The translations under genes and the position numbers were made by a program. Positions 7,885 to 11,853 of a stretch of DNA of 11,853 bases are shown piece after piece. This DNA is from Burkholderiales bacterium (GTDB lineage: Bacteria > Pseudomonadota > Gammaproteobacteria > Burkholderiales > Chitinimonadaceae), in the NCBI GenBank assembly GCA_019234745.1, contig JAFAKZ010000452.1, positions 1 through 11,853 on the forward strand. The letters are read 5' to 3'. The notes below the pieces were generated by a model. That model was not told where the DNA came from. It was given only the letters and a program-made list of their open reading frames with translations, and searched no databases. The stretch's first letter is position 1, and each line of letters starts with the position of its first letter.

Positions 7885-8676
7885 ATGGCCGACGCCCCGA
7901 TTAGCGAAGAACTCACCGCCCTCAAAAAACGCGCGCGCCGCCGCCTCGTGGGTGCTGTTGCGCTAGTACTGGCGGCCCTTGTCGTGCTGTGGAGCGTCAT
8001 GGACGACAAGCCGCCGCAAAGCCTCTCCGCTCAACCGGTTGCCATCGTCAGCTCCGAGCCCGCGCTGTCGACGACAGTGGGCGAGCAGCCCAAGCCAGTC
8101 AAGCCTGAAGCGGCAACGCCGGCACCGACGCCGACACCCATTCCTGCGCCATCACCGATGGCCATCGAGCCTACGCGGACGGCCACGCAGGTACCGGTTG
8201 CGACGCCTGCCATTGTGCCGACGCCGGAGCCGCACCCGGCACCGGAGGCCAAGCCTACCCCGAAGCCCACACCGCATACCGAGACTGCAACGAAGAAGCC
8301 TGAAAAGCCAGAAAAGGCCGAGGCTGTCGCCACTGGCTCGAACAAGAAGCCGGCTGCTGCAAGCGACCCCGCACGCATCCTGGCCGGGATGGATGACCAT
8401 CCGGCCGCAAGCCACGCCGAGTCGGCTCACCAAAGCGATTCGGCGGGCAACCACTTCTTCCTACAGCTTGGTGCCTTCGCCGATAGCGACAAGGCCAAAT
8501 CGCTGGTTGCCAAGGCGGCTAGCGCTGGCGTAACGGTACAGCGCGAGGTAGTGAAGACGGACAAGGGCGAGCTGTCACGCCTGCGCGCCGGCCCGTATGG
8601 CAGCCACGACGCAGCTGAACACGCCCGCGCCAAACTGGCCGACGCCGGCTTGAGCGCCACCGTGGTGAGCAAATGA
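7885..8676 (+). CDS. dedD: SPOR-domain inner-membrane protein, DedD-like
   Basis: DedD-type proteins gather at the division septum, where the SPOR domain binds denuded glycan strands and supports constriction. The 263-residue protein has a short cytoplasmic N-terminus with a basic patch (KKRARRR, 14-20), one membrane helix at 21-39, a long Pro/Thr/Ala/Lys linker at about 70-150 with PTPTPIPAP and KPTPKPTP units, and a C-terminal SPOR domain at 189-263 (FFLQLGAF through RLRAGPYGSHDAAEHARAKL). It starts 8 bases after folC and overlaps cvpA by four bases, exactly the Escherichia coli place for dedD. The name rests on architecture and position, since the linker is not conserved. Confidence 0.88.
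   Translation: MADAPISEELTALKKRARRRLVGAVALVLAALVVLWSVMDDKPPQSLSAQPVAIVSSEPALSTTVGEQPKPVKPEAATPAPTPTPIPAPSPMAIEPTRTATQVPVATPAIVPTPEPHPAPEAKPTPKPTPHTETATKKPEKPEKAEAVATGSNKKPAAASDPARILAGMDDHPAASHAESAHQSDSAGNHFFLQLGAFADSDKAKSLVAKAASAGVTVQREVVKTDKGELSRLRAGPYGSHDAAEHARAKLADAGLSATVVSK
8098..8330 (+). repeat. Pro/Thr/Ala/Lys linker in DedD-like protein
   Basis: Residues of roughly 72-149 are low complexity: proline alternates with Thr, Ala or Ile (TPAPTPTPIPAP, KPTPKPTPHTE), then Lys/Glu/Pro. This is the expected periplasmic tether between the membrane helix and the SPOR domain. It resembles the fimV linker in style but not residue by residue. Confidence 0.7.
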
Positions 8677-9164
8677 CGAGTTTCGACTACGTCGTACTCG
8701 TCGTTGTCGGATTGTCGGTCTTGTTGGCTGTCTTGCGCGGTGGCGTGTCCGAACTACTGTCGCTTGCATCCTGGGTGCTCGGTTTCTGGCTGGCGCAGCG
8801 CTATGCCGCCGTTGCCGCACAGTTCCTGCCGCACGATATCGTCCAGCCGGAATTACGCCTGATCGCCGGCTTTGTCGGCATCCTGCTGGCCGTCTGGTTC
8901 ATTTCCGCCATCGTCCGCGTCACGATCGCCCAGTTCGTCAAGGCGGCAGGCCTTGCGCCGCTGGACCGCGTGATCGGCGCCGTGTTCGGCTTGGCCCGCG
9001 GCCTGCTGATCTGCCTGGCCCTGGTCATCGTCGGTGGGCTTACCTCGTTGCCGCGTCAGCCGGTCTGGCGCAACGCCATGTTCAGCCCGCCCTTCGAGGC
9101 TGCAGCCTTGGCGCTGAAGCCCTGGCTCCCCAAGGAGCTGGCAAGCCGATTGCATTTCGAGTGA
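8673..9164 (+). CDS. cvpA: CvpA family membrane protein
   Basis: Small inner-membrane protein named for its need in colicin V production in Escherichia coli; the biochemical role is not settled, and later work ties it to envelope stress resistance. The 163-residue protein shows about four hydrophobic segments (near 5-25, 28-47, 63-88 and 100-122) and the family pattern of FDYVVLVVVGLSVLLAVLRGGVSE at the start, followed by APLDRVIGAVFGLARGLLI. Its ATG overlaps the dedD stop in ATGA, with GGTGAG just upstream, so translation is probably coupled. It ends the accD-folC-dedD-cvpA run and precedes purF by 132 bases; in Escherichia coli cvpA and purF share an operon, whereas here the gap holds a candidate promoter. 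Confidence 0.93.
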   Translation: MTSFDYVVLVVVGLSVLLAVLRGGVSELLSLASWVLGFWLAQRYAAVAAQFLPHDIVQPELRLIAGFVGILLAVWFISAIVRVTIAQFVKAAGLAPLDRVIGAVFGLARGLLICLALVIVGGLTSLPRQPVWRNAMFSPPFEAAALALKPWLPKELASRLHFE

Positions 9165-9199
9165 TTTGACTATATCTAGGGTGTTAGACCTAGCATATG

Positions 9200-9228
9200 C
9201 TCAAATCATGTGTCGTTACGGTTACAAT
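9200..9228 (+). promoter_or_regulatory. Candidate sigma-70 promoter for purF
   Basis: TACAAT (9223-9228) is a good -10 box preceded, after 17 bases, by CTCAAA (9200-9205), a weak -35 box. A second possibility upstream is TTGACT (9166-9171) with TAGCAT (9191-9196), but the spacing of 19 is long. The gap is visibly more AT-rich than the flanking genes. A short inverted repeat CTAGG/CCTAG (9176-9180 and 9189-9193) could be an operator. No LacI-type PurR box is seen. Confidence 0.42.
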
Positions 9229-9248
9229 ACGCAGCGATAGGTTCTAAA

Positions 9249-9268
9249 GCCGAATCATTTGGTTCGGC
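9249..9268 (+). other. Hairpin in purF 5' leader
   Basis: GCCGAATC (9249-9256) pairs with GGTTCGGC (9261-9268), eight pairs including one G-U, around an ATTT loop. It ends 17 bases before the purF ribosome binding site AAGGA (9286-9290) and has no T-run, so it is not a terminator. It could set mRNA stability or bind a regulator. Confidence 0.5.
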
Positions 9269-9296
9269 GCCAGCAATATAACTGCAAGGAAGCATC

Positions 9297-10832
9297 ATGT
9301 GCGGCATTCTCGGCGTAGTGGCGAAGACGCCCGTCAACCAATTGCTCTATGACGGACTTCTGGTCCTGCAGCACCGCGGGCAGGATGCCGCCGGCATTGT
9401 GACAGCCGAATCCAACGGCATGATGCACATGCACAAGGGTGCTGGCCTGGTGGCCGACGTGTTCCGCACGCGCAATATGCGCTCCCTGATGGGTAATATG
9501 GGTATCGGCCACGTGCGCTACCCGACGGCCGGCTCCGCGTCCAGCCTGGCCGAAGCGCAACCGTTCTACGTCAACAGCCCCTTCGGCATCGTCCTGGCCC
9601 ACAACGGCAACCTGACGAATCATAAGGAACTGAAGGACGCGATGTACCGCAACGATCTGCGGCACATCAACACAAATTCTGACTCCGAAGCGCTGCTCAA
9701 CACCTTCGCCTTCGAGCTGCAAAAGCGCGCTGTCGGCTTCGCTCTGAAGCCCGAGACGATCTTCGACGCGATTTCGGCCGTACACCGTCGCGTGCGTGGC
9801 GCCTACGCCGTGGTGGCCATGATCGCCGGCTATGGCCTGGTCGCTTTCCGCGACCCCTTCGGTATTCGCCCGCTGGTCGTGGGCGAGCACGACACGCCGG
9901 AAGGCAAGGAGTACTTGGTAGCGTCCGAGTCGGTCGCGCTCGATACCATGGGCTTCAAGCTGATCCGCGATATCGCCCCCGGCGAAGCCGTGTTCATCAC
10001 CATGGACGGCGAATTCCACAGCCGCCAGTGCGCCGTAAACGCGAAGCTGGTTCCCTGCATCTTCGAACATGTCTACTTCGCGCGTCCTGATTCGGTCATC
10101 GACGGCATCTCCGTCTACCAGGCTCGCCTCAATATGGGTGATAACCTGGCCGAAAAGATTCGCCGCGAACTGCCCGAGATGGATATCGACGTCGTTGTGC
10201 CCATTCCCGACACGAGCCGCGCCAGTGCCCTGCAGTTGGCCAATCACCTGGGCCTGCCGTACCGCGAAGGCTTCCAGAAGAATCGCTATATCGGCCGTAC
10301 CTTCATCATGCCTGGTCAGGGGACGCGCAAGAAGTCGGTGCGCCAGAAGCTGAACCCCATCGCCCAGGAGTTCAAGGGTCGCAATGTGCTGCTGGTGGAC
10401 GATTCGATCGTACGCGGCACCACCTCCAAGGAAATCGTACAGATGGCCCGTGAGGCGGGCGCCACCAAGGTGTACTTCGCCTCTGCCGCACCGCCTGTGC
10501 GCTTCCCGCACGTGTACGGTATCGACATGCCGACTCGCGCTGAGTTAATCGCCACGGGTCGCGATGCTGCGGCCGTCGCCGAGGAAATCAGTGCCGACGC
10601 GGTGTTCTACCAGGAATTGGATGCGCTCGTGCAAGCGGTGGCCGATGCCAGCGAAAATCGCGTTACCACCTTCGAAACCTCCTGCTTCTCTGGCGAGTAC
10701 ATCACGGGCGACGTGGATGCGGCCTATCTGGACGAGATCGAGAATCGCCGAAATCCAGCCTCCAAGGATGGCGACGGTGGCAGCCGCGTGCTGGATATGA
10801 ACGTGGGCGTCGCCGAGCAGAATCTCGTGTGA
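9297..10832 (+). CDS. purF: Amidophosphoribosyltransferase PurF
   Basis: Catalyses the committed step of purine synthesis: PRPP plus glutamine gives 5-phosphoribosylamine. The 511-residue protein is of the Escherichia coli type, with no long propeptide. C2 directly after the initiator methionine is the catalytic N-terminal nucleophile (MCGILGV), followed by LQHRGQDAAGI, GIGHVRYPTAGS and HNGNLTN of the glutaminase domain. The phosphoribosyltransferase domain carries NRYIGRTFI and the PRPP loop VDDSIVRGTTS (367-377). No cluster of iron-sulfur cysteines is seen, consistent with this subtype. AAGGA six bases before ATG supports the start. It appears to be transcribed alone: candidate promoter upstream, strong terminator downstream. 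Confidence 0.98.
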   Translation: MCGILGVVAKTPVNQLLYDGLLVLQHRGQDAAGIVTAESNGMMHMHKGAGLVADVFRTRNMRSLMGNMGIGHVRYPTAGSASSLAEAQPFYVNSPFGIVLAHNGNLTNHKELKDAMYRNDLRHINTNSDSEALLNTFAFELQKRAVGFALKPETIFDAISAVHRRVRGAYAVVAMIAGYGLVAFRDPFGIRPLVVGEHDTPEGKEYLVASESVALDTMGFKLIRDIAPGEAVFITMDGEFHSRQCAVNAKLVPCIFEHVYFARPDSVIDGISVYQARLNMGDNLAEKIRRELPEMDIDVVVPIPDTSRASALQLANHLGLPYREGFQKNRYIGRTFIMPGQGTRKKSVRQKLNPIAQEFKGRNVLLVDDSIVRGTTSKEIVQMAREAGATKVYFASAAPPVRFPHVYGIDMPTRAELIATGRDAAAVAEEISADAVFYQELDALVQAVADASENRVTTFETSCFSGEYITGDVDAAYLDEIENRRNPASKDGDGGSRVLDMNVGVAEQNLV

Positions 10833-10862
10833 CCCTGCGGACTCTGCTGTGACGGTCAAGAC

Positions 10863-10890
10863 AAAGGGGCTTCGGCCCCTTTTCTGTTTT
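10863..10890 (+). terminator. Rho-independent terminator after purF
   Basis: AAAGGGGC (10863-10870) pairs with GCCCCTTT (10875-10882) around a TTCG loop, and TTTTCTGTTTT follows. The UUCG tetraloop and GC-rich stem make this the clearest terminator in the window. It begins 30 bases past the purF stop. Confidence 0.92.
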
Positions 10891-10948
10891 GGTATATCTA
10901 ATCAAGTAGTTGCGGCGTACGGCCAACAAACATCGAGGGCAGCAACCC

Positions 10949-11551
10949 ATGTACGGCATCGTTCACTTTCCCGACTTTCTGCTGGTCTCCATTCTGCTCA
11001 TCCTTTCGCCCGGACCGGGGACCTTGGCCATCCTGGGTTCATCGACCAGCTCGCGTTTTTCCGGCTTTGCAGCGCTCGCCGGCACCAGCGTGGGCGACGC
11101 CATCCTGATGACGGCGGCAGGGATTGGCGCTGCCACCATCCTGGCTGCCAACCCGACGGCCTTTGCCGTGCTCAAGTATGGTGGCGGCGGCTACCTGGCC
11201 TGGTTAGGCGTAAAAAGCCTGTTCTCCAAGGCGGAAGGCCTGGCCATCAGCCAGCCGGAGCAGGGTGGTGCGTTCCGGCGCAGCCTGTTCGTCACGCTGC
11301 TCAACCCCAAGGCCATTCTGTTCTTCATGGCCTTCTTCCCCCAGTTCGTCGCGCCGGGCGCGTCGGCCTCGGCCTTCGTCGTGTTGGGCATCGTCTTCAT
11401 CTTCATCAATTGCAGCTACCAGGCGCTGTTGATCACGGGGGCGAGCTGGATCATGGGCCACCTCGACGCGATGCCGCAGATTGCGCTATGGGTAAACCGC
11501 GCTCTGGGCTGCGTGTTCATCCTGTTCGGCCTTCGCCTCGCGCTGGCCTGA
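10949..11551 (+). CDS. LysE/RhtB family amino-acid exporter
   Basis: Predicted inner-membrane efflux protein for amino acids or their derivatives. The 200-residue protein has the family's usual length and about six hydrophobic segments, with the signature SPGPGTLAIL in the first helix, GTSVGDAI in the second, YGGGGYLAWLGVKSL, and LLNPKAILFFMAFFPQFV in the middle. ATG 10949 is preferred over an in-frame TTG at 10910 because GAGGG (10935-10939) precedes it and the hydrophobic first helix then starts at the usual place. It follows the purF terminator, so it needs its own promoter, which I could not identify. Substrate cannot be told from sequence; the metZ neighbour makes a homoserine-, methionine- or cysteine-related compound conceivable. 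Confidence 0.9.
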   Translation: MYGIVHFPDFLLVSILLILSPGPGTLAILGSSTSSRFSGFAALAGTSVGDAILMTAAGIGAATILAANPTAFAVLKYGGGGYLAWLGVKSLFSKAEGLAISQPEQGGAFRRSLFVTLLNPKAILFFMAFFPQFVAPGASASAFVVLGIVFIFINCSYQALLITGASWIMGHLDAMPQIALWVNRALGCVFILFGLRLALA

Positions 11552-11573
11552 CCGATGGGAGGGCATATAGCTG

Positions 11574-11637
11574 CTGGCGATAAGAATGTGCTCATCGCCA
11601 GATGGCGCGATACATGATAAACAGTGCGTCTGCACTG
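11574..11637 (+). promoter_or_regulatory. Two inverted repeats upstream of metZ
   Basis: CTGGCGAT (11574-11581) pairs perfectly with ATCGCCAG (11594-11601) over a 12-base loop; an alternative hairpin CGCC-AGAT-GGCG (11596-11607) would compete with it. A second perfect repeat, CAGTGC-GTCT-GCACTG (11622-11637), lies 22 bases before the metZ ATG. No T-run follows either, so they are poor terminators. They could be transcription-factor sites or leader structures for metZ. They do not match a SAM riboswitch that I recognise. Confidence 0.45.
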
Positions 11638-11659
11638 AATATTGATGCCGAGCCAAGCC

Positions 11660-11853
11660 ATGCTAGACGACGATTACCAATACCATACCGACACCCTGGC
11701 CGTGCGCGCCGGGCATAGCCGCAGCGAATTCGGCGAGCACGCAGAAGCGCTCTACCTTACCTCCAGCTTCGTGGCCGACAACGCGGCCCAGGCGGAAGCG
11801 CGCTTCCAGGGCCTGGAGCCAGGCTACACCTACTCGCGTTTCGCCAATCCGAC
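11660..11853 (+). CDS. metZ: O-succinylhomoserine sulfhydrylase MetZ, N-terminal part
   Basis: Pyridoxal-phosphate enzyme that replaces the succinyl group of O-succinylhomoserine with sulfide to give homocysteine, the direct-sulfhydrylation route to methionine. Only 64 codons are in the window; the frame runs off the right edge with no stop. The visible part matches the family start: HTDTLAVRAGHSRSEFGEHA, LYLTSSFVADNAAQAEARF and then YTYSRFANP, where the YSR motif contributes to cofactor phosphate binding in the Cys/Met-metabolism family. The ribosome binding site is weak (CCGAG at 11648-11652). metZ follows purF in many beta- and gammaproteobacteria, which supports the name over cystathionine gamma-synthase; here the exporter gene lies between. 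The cofactor lysine lies outside the window. Confidence 0.9.
   Translation, partial: MLDDDYQYHTDTLAVRAGHSRSEFGEHAEALYLTSSFVADNAAQAEARFQGLEPGYTYSRFANP

Noticed and set aside
9255..10511. A 418-residue minus-strand open frame across purF
   Set aside because: Shadow of purF codon bias; no family features and it would overlap the whole enzyme gene.
10849..11583. A 244-residue + strand frame overlapping the LysE gene
   Set aside because: It is out of frame with the exporter, starts just before the purF terminator, and its translation is Arg/Gly/His-rich with no membrane pattern, unlike the real LysE-family product.
11552..11659. SAM or SAH riboswitch upstream of metZ
   Set aside because: The region is only 108 bases and I cannot recognise the conserved core of any SAM or SAH class; only simple inverted repeats are visible.

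Overview
The window comes from the chromosome of a GC-rich proteobacterium and looks like core genome, not an accessory island. The best fit is a betaproteobacterium. The gene order fimV - truA - trpF - trpB - trpA - accD - folC - dedD - cvpA - purF - (LysE-family exporter) - metZ is a variant of a backbone conserved in beta- and gammaproteobacteria. Escherichia coli shares the stretch accD-folC-dedD-cvpA-purF. The presence of trpBA between trpF and accD points to the beta side. Protein style would suit Chromobacteriaceae or Burkholderiales-like lineages, but the genus cannot be fixed from sequence alone. All genes are on the + strand.

Region by region. 1-2001 is the 3' part of fimV, a polar membrane organiser linked to type IV pilus assembly. 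It shows a coiled coil, a Pro/Ala/Thr linker, one membrane helix and a long acidic, His-rich cytoplasmic tail, and is followed by a hairpin terminator. 2102-5624 is a closely packed truA-trpF-trpB-trpA block: tRNA pseudouridylation followed by the last steps of tryptophan synthesis. It ends in a terminator near 5634-5660. 5726-9164 is accD-folC-dedD-cvpA, with gaps of 15 and 8 bases and then a 4-base overlap, so almost certainly one transcript. It covers the fatty-acid carboxyltransferase beta subunit, folylpolyglutamate synthase, a SPOR-domain septal protein and the CvpA membrane protein. 9165-9296 is a relatively AT-rich gap with a candidate promoter and a leader hairpin ahead of purF (9297-10832), the first enzyme of purine synthesis, which ends in a strong UUCG-loop terminator. 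A LysE/RhtB-type amino-acid exporter (10949-11551) and the first 64 codons of metZ (from 11660) close the window.

Functionally this is a biosynthetic housekeeping cluster (tryptophan, fatty acids, folate, purines, methionine) interleaved with cell-envelope genes. The key catalytic residues I checked are present in every enzyme, and no gene is broken. I see no mobile elements, CRISPR arrays, tRNA or rRNA genes, and no stretch over 300 bases without a gene. I found no convincing undescribed system. The points worth a second look are small: the His/Asp repeat domain of FimV, several intergenic and intragenic hairpins (trpF stop codon, accD leader and accD zinc-finger codons, purF leader, metZ upstream region), and the exporter placed between purF and metZ.
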